A DNA stretch of 26,837 nt from a virus. This document shows, one piece after another, positions 1 through 8,574 of the stretch (positions within the stretch are counted from its first letter, which is position 1; every line of letters starts with the position of its first letter). The DNA is taken from positions 1 through 26,837 of IMG/VR virus record IMGVR_UViG_3300022916_000683; one strand, given 5' to 3'. The position numbers and the translations under genes are program-made. The notes below the pieces were generated by a model. It was not told the origin of the DNA and did not search any database. It saw nothing but the letters and a program-made list of their open reading frames with translations.

Positions 1-866
1 ATAGGATGCATCAGTTCATCATGTTTAACCATATGTCCCCATTTACGGATGAAATTACGGGTGCTACGGAGGTTTTGTGCTAACCACTCACTACTCTCCC
101 TACCTTTCATAAAGACTTGTCCCGCTGGATTTCGAAGAGCACCATCCTTAAATCTACTGCCTCTACAAGTCATATGATATACCAAACCTTTCCAAGTCTG
201 AATCAAATCGTATCCAGCTAATACAAACCGATTGAATATATCACTATCTTCTTTACTTTGTGGAGCGTATAATGGATCGTGGCCACCTATTCTCTGAAAA
301 TCATCCTTGTATATTACCCACGGAGCAAATATACCACGAGTTGTTTCATCTTCTCGTGTTCCAACGTGGTCTGATACAAAGTCTAATAATCCTTGTTCAT
401 CAAACTCTTCTGGTTCTATACCAAAGTCTTTAAGTATCTTTTCAGGTCCATCTGGATGTAATGGTGGTTCTATTCTCGTTGCACTTACTACCTTACCCCG
501 TTCTAAATGTTTAATTATCTCTGTATCCAAGTTGGGACAGGCGTACATATCACTATGCCAAATCATAACTATATCATTAGTTGCCACCTTATTAATAAGC
601 CGATCATAAAGTAATGTGTGCCCCATTCTTTTTGGTTCATCTTTATTCTCTCCGAACCAACTTCCATCATTTACTATATACTTAAAGTTTGCATCTTTTT
701 TAGATATTTCTTCACACCATTCCACCGTTCCATCCGTAGAATAATCGGATGCCACACAAATCTCATGTCTATATCCTAAATTCTTACGAATGCTATTATA
801 ACTCCACTCTAAATAAACTTTATTATTTCTTGATGGATTAATAAAACTTATAACTCTATCTTCCAT
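1..866 (-). CDS. GT2-type glycosyltransferase, C-terminus cut by window edge
   Basis: The frame is open from an ATG at 866 to the left edge (288 codons), so the C-terminus is missing. It reads as a GT-A fold, family 2-like glycosyltransferase. ASDYSTDGT (about residues 39-47) fits the nucleotide-binding strand end, HSDM (104-107) sits where the DxD metal motif is expected, and GGHDPLYAP followed by KEDSDIF near residues 206-220 resembles the acceptor/catalytic 'ED' region of GT2 and GT27-type enzymes. It would transfer a sugar from an NDP donor to a glycan in the cytoplasm; donor and acceptor cannot be read from sequence. Its ATG lies inside the last codons of the upstream gene (11-base overlap), so it is probably translationally coupled as part of the glycan operon. 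There is no signal peptide or membrane segment in the visible part. Confidence 0.82.
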   Translation of the reverse strand, partial: MEDRVISFINPSRNNKVYLEWSYNSIRKNLGYRHEICVASDYSTDGTVEWCEEISKKDANFKYIVNDGSWFGENKDEPKRMGHTLLYDRLINKVATNDIVMIWHSDMYACPNLDTEIIKHLERGKVVSATRIEPPLHPDGPEKILKDFGIEPEEFDEQGLLDFVSDHVGTREDETTRGIFAPWVIYKDDFQRIGGHDPLYAPQSKEDSDIFNRFVLAGYDLIQTWKGLVYHMTCRGSRFKDGALRNPAGQVFMKGRESSEWLAQNLRSTRNFIRKWGHMVKHDELMHP

Positions 867-1842
867 TATTTAGTTCCTCTAATATATTTGTTATATAAGG
901 TGTGAATTTCTCTTCGTTGTATAAAGAAACCTTATAATTTTCTCTACATAACTTACTACATTCATTGTAAAAATCTTCACTATCTCTTAATTTGATAGCT
1001 AACGTTTTAGCTGACTCAATATCCCCGTCATCTACTGATAACATCGGATGTAATTCTTCTTGTGTATCCAATCCCTTATACCCAATACAAGGTATACCAT
1101 GAAAAGCACAATTTAATGTAAATGTACCAGCCGCATGTGTTGGCATCAGATGAACCCCATACTTAAATTTACCTAAGTTATTTATCCACTCAACCCAAGT
1201 CATATAAGGAAAGTGATTTATATCCATCTCATCTTCTCTGTCAATCTTTCTACCCATTGATGGGGCTGATATTGGTACTCCAAACTCTTGAGCTACTATA
1301 TAAGAATCAAATCCACCATACCATCTAACCATATTACCACCGATTATAACTGAGTCATTTTTTCCTCTATTCGATTCAATACCCAACCTTTCAGCTAACA
1401 TTAGTGTTGGCATCTTATGAACAGGTTTATTCGTCAAACCGTTATAGTATTTCACATCCTTATTATTATGAGCAAATAACATATCAAACTCTGTAAGAGC
1501 ATTATACCACCAAATCTGTTGTTCCATAGTATAGTCTTGAAATAACCAATGTGGTCCTTCTTGCATTGAAATAGTTTTCTTACATAACTTCTTTAAGTCG
1601 CCCATCATATCAAACTTCATTAGTTCTTCTGTATTTGTTTTGGGTAGAGTTACAATACCAAAATCAAAGTGATTCTCACCAAAGTGCTGTAGTACTTGTG
1701 GTATCTGAAAGATAGGGTAATGTTCAGCTCCTACTGTATACATCGTAGATACATCATTCCTCATATTAGGATTATCTAATCCAACCTTGCCTTGCCAACC
1801 ACCTTCGGTGAACCAGACTATCTTATAATCTTTTAACCCCAC
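856..1842 (-). CDS. Putative GT-B glycosyltransferase
   Basis: This protein of 328 aa starts at a GTG that overlaps the end of the upstream dehydratase gene by 10 bases. I see no GT-A DxD motif. The second half has alternating Rossmann-like strands, with SVIIGGNMVRWYGG (about 164-177), a conserved-looking HLMPTHAAGTFTLN segment (about 232-245) and GIPCIGY near 250. This resembles the donor-binding C-terminal half of GT-B glycosyltransferases, where a short acidic/glycine-rich stretch binds the NDP-sugar. A role in glycan assembly is inferred mainly from this resemblance and from neighbours on both sides that are sugar enzymes. The exact family is not recognised; a sugar-binding or non-catalytic role is possible. 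Confidence 0.68.
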   Translation of the reverse strand: MGLKDYKIVWFTEGGWQGKVGLDNPNMRNDVSTMYTVGAEHYPIFQIPQVLQHFGENHFDFGIVTLPKTNTEELMKFDMMGDLKKLCKKTISMQEGPHWLFQDYTMEQQIWWYNALTEFDMLFAHNNKDVKYYNGLTNKPVHKMPTLMLAERLGIESNRGKNDSVIIGGNMVRWYGGFDSYIVAQEFGVPISAPSMGRKIDREDEMDINHFPYMTWVEWINNLGKFKYGVHLMPTHAAGTFTLNCAFHGIPCIGYKGLDTQEELHPMLSVDDGDIESAKTLAIKLRDSEDFYNECSKLCRENYKVSLYNEEKFTPYITNILEELNNGR

Positions 1843-2747
1843 ACCAATTCCTTTATTTCTTCTTCTGTCATCATCTCAGCCGACTTTGAATTGTATGGTT
1901 CTGTTAATCTATCAGCGCCTTCATTCTCTTCCATACGAATATGAATATCATCACCATGTATATAGGTTCTATTTATTTCCCTTTCACTAATCAAATCTTC
2001 ATTAGTCTTTTCGCCTGGTCTTTTTCCTACTATATCAATAGGTACTTCTTCATTAGCTATAAACATAGCTAAATCTAACATATTAATACATTTCATCTTA
2101 TATGAGTTAACAAACCCACCACCATGATCCCGTGTCCATTTGATAGTTCTGTTGATTAAGTGTGCCGCATCTTCTTGTGTGAATATCAATCTGTTCATAT
2201 CAGGATCCGTAAGCTTTAGTGGTTTACCCTCTGATTTTAACTTTAACCAAAATGGTAATACTGAACCATTACTGTGAGCTACGTTAGCAAATCTAGTTAA
2301 TGCAAATCTATTAGCATTGTCATTATTACTATTCATAAACACTCGTTCCATCAGATACTTTGAAGCCCCATAAACACTCTCAGCCAAACAAGCTTTATCT
2401 GTACTGATACCAACTGTGATTGGAACGTCATTTATTATACTAGCCTCAACCACATTCAAACTACCCATCACATTTATGTTACAGCCAGCAATAGGATTAG
2501 TCTCCATCAAATCAATATGTTTCATAGCAGCTGCATGAACTACTACATCGGGTTTAACGTCCTTAAATACTCGTAACAATAGTCCTTTGTCCTCTATATT
2601 ACCCACATAAGACTTTACCTCTGGATGTTCTCGTTTTAGTTCAGCTATCTTCTCTTCGTTTCTACTGACATTGATGTACTCATTGTCATTTAATTTGATA
2701 AGAGCTTTACCAACTGTTCCTGTACCACCTGTTATTAATATTTTCAT
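1833..2747 (-). CDS. NAD-dependent sugar-nucleotide dehydratase/epimerase (UDP-GlcNAc 4,6-dehydratase-like)
   Basis: This is a 304-aa extended short-chain dehydrogenase of the CapD/PseB/FlaA1 type (Polysacc_synt_2). The NAD(P)-binding loop GGTGTVG is at residues 7-13, the HAAAMKHIDLME motif typical of this subfamily at 71-82, the catalytic TDK triplet at 116-118, and the YxxxK pair Y126/K130. Family members convert UDP-GlcNAc to a 4-keto-6-deoxy sugar (PseB, FlaA1) or epimerise UDP-sugars at C4. Length matches the short, soluble, membrane-free subfamily. Its ATG overlaps the stop codon of the CgeB-like gene. No PseC-type aminotransferase is present in the window, so the product would have to be used as a keto sugar, reduced by another enzyme, or aminated by host enzymes. 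Exact substrate is uncertain. Confidence 0.85.
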   Translation of the reverse strand: MKILITGGTGTVGKALIKLNDNEYINVSRNEEKIAELKREHPEVKSYVGNIEDKGLLLRVFKDVKPDVVVHAAAMKHIDLMETNPIAGCNINVMGSLNVVEASIINDVPITVGISTDKACLAESVYGASKYLMERVFMNSNNDNANRFALTRFANVAHSNGSVLPFWLKLKSEGKPLKLTDPDMNRLIFTQEDAAHLINRTIKWTRDHGGGFVNSYKMKCINMLDLAMFIANEEVPIDIVGKRPGEKTNEDLISEREINRTYIHGDDIHIRMEENEGADRLTEPYNSKSAEMMTEEEIKELVWG

Positions 2748-3676
2748 TAATACTCCTTATTTATCAATATATTTAATTTTCCAAAAAACTCTTTATCTTT
2801 CTGAATCATAAATTTATTTAGTTCTTTTGATTTAACTTTGTATTCTTCGTGGTTATTATTTATAGCAATTACCATATCATTTAACTCATCAGCTGATGAA
2901 ACGAAATTCAAATATTTTTCTGCACCATACCAATCAATCGTGTCATAATTATAAGTTATGATAGGGCATTCACAAACCGACATTTCCGTATATCGATTAT
3001 TTATCATACCATGTTCTCGTTGTCCTTTTGCTATAATTCCAATAGCACATTTTGCAGATGAATATAATCTCCCAATATCCAATGGTGGTAATAATCCTCG
3101 CCAATGGGTAAATTCCCCCCACCCATTACCATACACATCAAATTCAAATGGTTGTTCCTTAAAGAATATTTCTCGTTCCAAATTATATTGAGAATCTGTT
3201 AATCGATTAAATCCCATTCCTAAAAATACACAGTTATGATCATATTTTTCATCAAATTGTTTTTCTTCTTCTTTGATAGCAGAATGATAATATTGATAAT
3301 GTTCCGAAACTATTCCATTTTTTTTAAATTTTTCAAACATGATTTTCGAACCTGTGAATATTTTATCATACCATTTTCCTTTATAATCAAGAATTGCATC
3401 ATAATCTATCAACACTCCACCAGAGGCGTGTAGTAGTATTCGTTGACATTTTAGTTGTTCTATTATCTTAAATGTTTCTTTATCTAACATCTCATAATAC
3501 ACTAAATCAAAATCCATATCAAGAATTTGCTGTACATATTCTCGTGTAGCAAGATTACCATTTAATTGTTCTAATGCATATACATCATGCCCTTCGGATT
3601 GGAGTTTATCTGCAACTGCTACATTTAGTTTATAGTTACCCATTGGCCAGGGTTGATGAAATACTAATATTCTCAT
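2747..3676 (-). CDS. CgeB-like GT-B glycosyltransferase
   Basis: This 309-aa protein begins with a GT-B-like strand and loop (MRILVFHQPWPMGNY). Its C-terminal half fits the Glyco_trans_1_2/CgeB pattern: a YSSAKCAIGI segment, then NNRYTEMSVCECPIITYN (about 228-245), where these enzymes hold the donor sugar nucleotide and replace the classical E-x7-E motif. This family is common in marine T4-like phages and in bacterial surface-glycan loci. The start ATG overlaps the upstream methyltransferase stop as ATGA, which indicates coupled translation. The region is clearly more AT-rich than the dehydratase gene downstream. Donor and acceptor are unknown. Confidence 0.75.
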   Translation of the reverse strand: MRILVFHQPWPMGNYKLNVAVADKLQSEGHDVYALEQLNGNLATREYVQQILDMDFDLVYYEMLDKETFKIIEQLKCQRILLHASGGVLIDYDAILDYKGKWYDKIFTGSKIMFEKFKKNGIVSEHYQYYHSAIKEEEKQFDEKYDHNCVFLGMGFNRLTDSQYNLEREIFFKEQPFEFDVYGNGWGEFTHWRGLLPPLDIGRLYSSAKCAIGIIAKGQREHGMINNRYTEMSVCECPIITYNYDTIDWYGAEKYLNFVSSADELNDMVIAINNNHEEYKVKSKELNKFMIQKDKEFFGKLNILINKEY

Positions 3677-4341
3677 ATTGCCAGTACCATTTCCATGTTA
3701 TATGGTTTATATATACCTATGTCATAATTTGGATTTATATCTAATAGCAAGCTCTTTACCTTGTCTAATGTAATTTCACTATAATCACATACCATATTAC
3801 CATTAGAATCATACTGTTTTTGTCCAAACAAATGGGCATCATCTATTCCTATAATATGATTTTTAACATGATGTTTAGCTATTGTACTTAATTCTTTTAT
3901 CAATGGAACGTCATCATCACCTCTGCTATACTTTGATGCCCCAGCATGCGCATCTAACCAAAAACAAACAGGTTCATCTAATTCCGATAACAGACTCTTT
4001 AACATCTCTGGGGAGTCTCCACATATTAACTTTAACTTATTATCAAAGTAGTATTCACTACCACTAAAGGATTCATCCTTTTTATTCGTATGAAAATCAA
4101 ACTCTGATAAATCACCGGTGTGTTCCATAAACAACTTATATCTTTTAGATGCTACCTTGCATATTTCTTCACCAAGTTCTATTGTATATAACTTATCAAA
4201 AGGATTGAAGTTACCATTTGTCTCTAACATTCTATGTGGAACTCCTCCCATAAAAGTACCCGTTTCAACAAATACTTTAGGTAAAGTTACATCATGGTCA
4301 TGACAAAGTGATTGATAGATTTCCGGTAAAATATATCCCAT
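3673..4341 (-). CDS. Class I SAM-dependent methyltransferase
   Basis: This 222-aa protein has a Rossmann-type SAM site: VETGTFMGG at residues 25-33 matches motif I, TIE at 53-55 the acidic residue that binds the SAM ribose, and FWLDAHAG at 127-134 the motif IV region. GIDDAH near 165 adds a second acidic loop, which in related small-molecule methyltransferases can hold a metal. Located between gmd (1-base gap) and a CgeB-like glycosyltransferase (4-base ATGA overlap), it most likely methylates a sugar or a glycan hydroxyl. A protein or nucleic-acid target is less likely given the context but is not excluded. Confidence 0.75.
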   Translation of the reverse strand: MGYILPEIYQSLCHDHDVTLPKVFVETGTFMGGVPHRMLETNGNFNPFDKLYTIELGEEICKVASKRYKLFMEHTGDLSEFDFHTNKKDESFSGSEYYFDNKLKLICGDSPEMLKSLLSELDEPVCFWLDAHAGASKYSRGDDDVPLIKELSTIAKHHVKNHIIGIDDAHLFGQKQYDSNGNMVCDYSEITLDKVKSLLLDINPNYDIGIYKPYNMEMVLAI

Positions 4342-4342
4342 A

Positions 4343-5308
4343 TTAAACTCTACTTGATAATAATTTTATATCATTTACAACCATTTTCGAAACCATATCC
4401 TGAAAAGATGTTTGTGGGCTCCACCCCAACAAATCACGTACTTTAGAAGAATCTCCTGCCAAGTAAAATACATCCGCCGGTCTCATATATCTTGGATCCT
4501 GTCCAACGTATTTACTCCAATCCGTTATACCGATATGTTGAAATGCACAATCTAAAAATTCACCAAGAGAGCTGGTTTTTCCAGTCGCAACAACATAGTC
4601 ATCTGGTTTATCCTGTTGCATCATTAACCACATTGATTCAACATAATCTGGTGAATAACCCCAATCTCTTTTGGTATCAAGATTACCCAACATTATTTTG
4701 TCTCGTAATCCTAAATGTATTTTGGCCACACCATCAGTAATTTTTCTCGTGACAAATTCTATCCCCCTACGCTCAGATTCATGATTAAATAATATCCCAC
4801 AACAATTAAACATATCATAAGATTCACGATAATTTGTAGTAATCCAATGACCATATAATTTAGCTACACCATAAGGACTTCTTGGATGAAATTTGGTATC
4901 TTCATTAGCAAACTTTGTCATCTTTCCAAACATTTCTGAAGTTGATGCTTGATAAAACTTAATTGGCTTTCCATACTCTCTTATAGCTTCTAACATTCTA
5001 AGCGCACCAAGACCTGTAACATCACTTGTCTGTTCGGGTGTATTCCAACTCTCTCCTACAAATGATTGTGCTCCTAAATTATAAACTTCATCTGGATCAG
5101 ATTCTTTTATTACTCTAAGTAATGAATTTTGGTCTGACAAATCTCCATTGATAAAATTTATCTTACCTTCAAGATGATATGTATTTGTTCTATTTTTAGA
5201 TGAAGAGCGCCGTTCCATGCCATATACTTCATACCCTTTACTTAAAAGTAAATCAGCTAAGTGACTACCATCCATTCCGTTAACACCTGTAATTAATGCT
5301 CTTTTCAT
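4343..5308 (-). CDS. gmd: GDP-mannose 4,6-dehydratase
   Basis: This 321-aa protein is a clear GDP-mannose 4,6-dehydratase. It has the NADP-binding GVNGMDG loop at residues 8-14, an ERRSS stretch near 32-36 that fits the NADP 2'-phosphate site, STSEMFG at 122-128 with the catalytic Thr/Glu, and Y146/K150 in the YxxxK pair. The later RDWGYSPDYVE motif and the NHESERRG loop are hallmarks of Gmd. It converts GDP-D-mannose to GDP-4-keto-6-deoxy-D-mannose, the branch point to GDP-fucose, GDP-rhamnose, GDP-perosamine and GDP-colitose. The length is normal for the short bacterial and viral forms. The enzymes for two further steps lie in the same operon at 8575-10594. The gene has higher GC than the glycosyltransferases beside it by eye, as if acquired separately. 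Confidence 0.96.
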   Translation of the reverse strand: MKRALITGVNGMDGSHLADLLLSKGYEVYGMERRSSSKNRTNTYHLEGKINFINGDLSDQNSLLRVIKESDPDEVYNLGAQSFVGESWNTPEQTSDVTGLGALRMLEAIREYGKPIKFYQASTSEMFGKMTKFANEDTKFHPRSPYGVAKLYGHWITTNYRESYDMFNCCGILFNHESERRGIEFVTRKITDGVAKIHLGLRDKIMLGNLDTKRDWGYSPDYVESMWLMMQQDKPDDYVVATGKTSSLGEFLDCAFQHIGITDWSKYVGQDPRYMRPADVFYLAGDSSKVRDLLGWSPQTSFQDMVSKMVVNDIKLLSSRV

Positions 5309-5310
5309 AT

Positions 5311-6357
5311 TTACTTCTCCATATTTATATTTTCAAATTCATTATATGTATTAAATTTACTCTGATATTTTCCGAATGTAGATAAATTTTGATTAGCTAA
5401 TGCTTTTAAATTTTCATACCAATTTCCACGTTGATTTGGTCCCTTCTCTTGAGTACAAATTCCATCACCCACCATCTGTAGGCAATACTTTCTTTTCCCT
5501 GGGTGATTTCTATTGTGGACCTTTAATATATTTTTTACAATAAACTGTACATATTGGTCGCCCATTATTTGTTTACAACTATACATCATACTAGTATCAT
5601 CAACTGCATGACCTAAAATACATCTTGGAACATTCACGCCATTTTTCAACAAATCCGAACTCAGTACCAAAATAGATCCATCAAATTGCGGTTGTTTTAA
5701 AACTCGAACATCCAATTCATCACATCTTTGATTTATCTCATTCATCTCATCAATAGACATTGAGTATCTAATACTATGTGGTTCTGTAAATGCCTTTTCA
5801 TTTCTTGTACCATCTGGTAACTCAGTTTCATAATATTGTTTATCAGTAAATTCAGTATGCTCTAAAACTTTCCAAGAATCATCCCACATTTTTCTTAATG
5901 CAAACGTGACTACGTACCTATGTATATTATTTTCAATGCCATAACCATTAATTACTTCTAATGTACTAAAAACTTCTTTCGGTAATAAAGCATCTGACTC
6001 CCCCCATATTACATAGTCGTTATCAACACAACCAAAGTAATTTAAATCTCTTCTGTAGTCAACCATAGTTATTGGATTATCATTATCTTCGTATATTTTA
6101 TATGTAACATGACAACCTGTATCTTTAAGTGGATTAACCAAAGAGATAAACTTATCAATCAGTTTATCTTTAGATATTTCCTCTGTATTTATCTTTTCAA
6201 AATATTCTGAAATATTATAGAATAAATCTACTGTAATATTTTCCTTATTATCTACAGTTTCAATAGCATTAATAATACTCTGTATGTGTTCGTTGACCAT
6301 CTCAATTTCATAGAACATTATATGTGTTCCAATTATATATTTATTTTTTAGATTCAT
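5311..6357 (-). CDS. Putative GT-A glycosyltransferase
   Basis: I place the start at the ATG at 6357 (348 aa) because a GAGGA Shine-Dalgarno lies about five bases upstream; the ATG 12 bases earlier has none. The protein is not closely recognised. A WGESDALLP segment (ESD at about 120-122) is preceded by hydrophobic YVIW, as the DxD of GT-A enzymes usually is. The DGSILVLSSDLL region near 220-235 resembles the acceptor side. It stands between a GT8-like gene and gmd, so a glycosyltransferase role is reasonable but rests on one motif plus context. It overlaps the upstream gene by 17 bases. Composition is AT-rich. Confidence 0.6.
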   Translation of the reverse strand: MNLKNKYIIGTHIMFYEIEMVNEHIQSIINAIETVDNKENITVDLFYNISEYFEKINTEEISKDKLIDKFISLVNPLKDTGCHVTYKIYEDNDNPITMVDYRRDLNYFGCVDNDYVIWGESDALLPKEVFSTLEVINGYGIENNIHRYVVTFALRKMWDDSWKVLEHTEFTDKQYYETELPDGTRNEKAFTEPHSIRYSMSIDEMNEINQRCDELDVRVLKQPQFDGSILVLSSDLLKNGVNVPRCILGHAVDDTSMMYSCKQIMGDQYVQFIVKNILKVHNRNHPGKRKYCLQMVGDGICTQEKGPNQRGNWYENLKALANQNLSTFGKYQSKFNTYNEFENINMEK

Positions 6358-7108
6358 ATAATTCCTCATATGTTTGTTTCATCCAATATTCAGGTCCTGG
6401 TTTTGGCCATGTGTTAAAATGGTACACCCACCCCATTTTTGTAAAAAGTAAATCATCTGTCAACAATTCCTTTCTACCCATGTCCATCATGTTAAACTTA
6501 TACGGTAACAACTTAACATCTATTTTATTAATATCCAACAAAAAATTCAATGGAGTTTGATCAGTTCCGGTATGAAACGTTTCCTGCATTTCTACCAAAT
6601 TATCTTGATTAGAAAAATAAAAATTTATTATATCTGTAAAAAATTGTTTATGTCCTTTATTTACAATCTGAAATCCTCCATTTATATATTTCCACCAATC
6701 AATCATCTTCCCATCGAATATATATTTAGAATAATTTTCAATACTTCTTAAAATCCAATCATAACTACCACTATTATGCACACCACAATACTTATGCTCC
6801 GTTTTATTAAAAAAATTAGGACAATCTGGGTGAACTATAGTATCGGCATCTACCATTAAAACTTGATCATAATTAATGTTATTGTGTTTTAATATATCAA
6901 ATAAATAATATCGTTGCCAGCATATAGACATTTCTTCAATTGGGATTAATAAATCTTCCAACACAAAAATATCACAATTATTCTTATTACACCAATGTTT
7001 CCAACTATTTATAGAATAATGATATGGATTACTTCGTTCCTTATTATATCTACCATCACCATCCAATTTGACATCTAAAATAAAAACTATATTCTTTTTA
7101 TCACTCAT
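6341..7108 (-). CDS. GT-A (GT8-like) glycosyltransferase, paralogue of the next gene upstream
   Basis: From the ATG at 7108 this is 255 aa; the frame also has a TTG at 7120, but a GGTGGTGA element just before the ATG favours the shorter form. A LMVDADT motif (DADT about 87-90) is the DxD metal site, and KYINGGFQIVNK and HTGTDQTPLN follow in the order seen in GT8/GT34-type retaining galactosyl-, glucosyl- or mannosyltransferases. The final YHFNTWPKPG matches a WHFTGFP segment in the adjacent gene, so the two are tandem paralogues. It should transfer a hexose to a growing glycan; substrate unknown. Confidence 0.75.
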   Translation of the reverse strand: MSDKKNIVFILDVKLDGDGRYNKERSNPYHYSINSWKHWCNKNNCDIFVLEDLLIPIEEMSICWQRYYLFDILKHNNINYDQVLMVDADTIVHPDCPNFFNKTEHKYCGVHNSGSYDWILRSIENYSKYIFDGKMIDWWKYINGGFQIVNKGHKQFFTDIINFYFSNQDNLVEMQETFHTGTDQTPLNFLLDINKIDVKLLPYKFNMMDMGRKELLTDDLLFTKMGWVYHFNTWPKPGPEYWMKQTYEELYESKK

Positions 7109-7859
7109 ATTCACCACCAATATTTTCCCACAATCGCTTCATTATATCAATTCTATTTTCAATAGGAAATCCAGTGAAATGCCATACATATGCATATTTC
7201 ATAAAAAATGGAGTCTTATCTTCTTCTAACTGCCAATTGTAATTAAACATCTCTTTTCTATGTATAGCTGTTAAGTTCCAAGTTGGATTTATATATTTAA
7301 TTTTTATGTTATGTTTTCTCAGCATATAATTTAATACGGTTTGATCCGTACCAGAATGTGGTACATCCCAATTATCTAATACAGTTTTGTTATCCATATA
7401 AAACTGAAAAACTTTATCAATGAATGATTTATGCTTTCTATGAAATAAAATCATACCGGAATTTATGTATTTATAATAATCTAAATCTATACCTTTAAAA
7501 AATTTATTATACGCATTAATACTATTATTCACCCACCACATATTATCATTATCTATCACACCACAAAATTCATCATCAAATAAATCAAATGGATTTGGAG
7601 CATCCCATTTAATCATAGTATCTGCGTCTACCATAGCTATCTTTTCATATCTGTTATCAATATTATCAAATATCAAATATTTATTCCATTTAGATTTTAA
7701 TATTCTATTATCACCAGACCTTACAACCATAACATCTACATCATTTTTATTAGCCCACCCCATCCACGAATTAATTCCATATTCCGCATATTCTGAACAT
7801 TTTATTTGTGATGTTGCATCATCAATTGCAATTATATATACCAAATTTCTATTCAACAC
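7101..7859 (-). CDS. GT-A (GT8-like) glycosyltransferase, paralogue of the next gene downstream
   Basis: This protein of about 252 aa has AMVDADT (DADT about 78-81), KYINSGMILF, HSGTDQTVLNYML and VWHFTGFP in the same order and spacing as the next gene downstream. This makes a tandem pair. The start is uncertain: GTG at 7865, GTG at 7859 and TTG at 7856 are all in frame, and an AAGG element six bases before 7859 makes that GTG the best choice. It overlaps the end of the upstream gene. A retaining hexosyltransferase is the most likely activity. The two copies have diverged substantially, so they probably use different donors or acceptors. Confidence 0.75.
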   Translation of the reverse strand: MLNRNLVYIIAIDDATSQIKCSEYAEYGINSWMGWANKNDVDVMVVRSGDNRILKSKWNKYLIFDNIDNRYEKIAMVDADTMIKWDAPNPFDLFDDEFCGVIDNDNMWWVNNSINAYNKFFKGIDLDYYKYINSGMILFHRKHKSFIDKVFQFYMDNKTVLDNWDVPHSGTDQTVLNYMLRKHNIKIKYINPTWNLTAIHRKEMFNYNWQLEEDKTPFFMKYAYVWHFTGFPIENRIDIMKRLWENIGGEYE

Positions 7860-8550
7860 AACCACCCTTATGTATTTGTTCTATTATAATTTTTTTAGGT
7901 ATCGCGCACTTCATATTTTTCATCATAGTTAAATTTTGATGCTTTGACTCAAAATCATTTGGAGTTTTATATGAATAAATTTTAATATAATCACCCAATA
8001 ATTTTATAAATAATTCTTTTTCATGTACCGCGACAGTAGAATAAGTTTTTAATGGTGAATTTTTAGAATCCCACATCCAAATATGACTACCTTCTTCATA
8101 TTTATGTTTACTTCTAACATAAGGCTTAAATTTCGGATCCGGATCCCAATATCCCGGAAGGTATTTATGTATCTTAGCTAAAAAAATATGCTTAACATTA
8201 TTTTCAAACAAAGCCTCATTGAATATATTTTCCCAATCACGTACATCACCATGATAAACAAAATCTTCCGTTAAATATAAAACATATGGTGTCTTTATCT
8301 GTTTAACTAAATTCAATGTAATTTTTCCCCAATTTTTATCAAAATTCGTATAAAATTTTAAATTTTTCACATTATCTTCATACAACTCTCGTATAATATC
8401 TAAATTTTTATTAGTGTTATAGTTAACATAAAAAGAATAATCACTAAATACTTTAGCCATTTTAGGTAAATTTTCTAATAACACATCTAATCTCAAATCT
8501 TTAGTACAAATAAAATTCTGCACTATACTTACATTTTCATATCCGATCAC
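7849..8550 (-). CDS. GT2-like (GT-A) glycosyltransferase
   Basis: This 233-aa protein begins at a GTG at 8550 with AGAGGTGG upstream. A hydrophobic VLYLTEDF strand (TED about 94-96) stands where the DxD of family 2 glycosyltransferases would be, after a LKFYTNFDKNWGKITLNL stretch that resembles the donor-binding helix. The C-terminal half has HIWMWDSKNSPLKTYSTVAVH, aromatic-rich as in acceptor sites. No membrane segment is present. It is separated by 24 bases from the ColD-like gene. Assignment as a glycosyltransferase rests on fold-like patterning and neighbours. Confidence 0.62.
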   Translation of the reverse strand: MIGYENVSIVQNFICTKDLRLDVLLENLPKMAKVFSDYSFYVNYNTNKNLDIIRELYEDNVKNLKFYTNFDKNWGKITLNLVKQIKTPYVLYLTEDFVYHGDVRDWENIFNEALFENNVKHIFLAKIHKYLPGYWDPDPKFKPYVRSKHKYEEGSHIWMWDSKNSPLKTYSTVAVHEKELFIKLLGDYIKIYSYKTPNDFESKHQNLTMMKNMKCAIPKKIIIEQIHKGGCVE

Positions 8551-8574
8551 TATACCACCTCTAACTCATAATTT

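Noticed and set aside
307-609. Plus-strand open frames, such as 307-609, 2958-3191, 23317-23562 and 24124-24381
   Set aside because: Each lies opposite a well-supported minus-strand gene, lacks a Shine-Dalgarno and recognisable motifs, and reads as a composition shadow.
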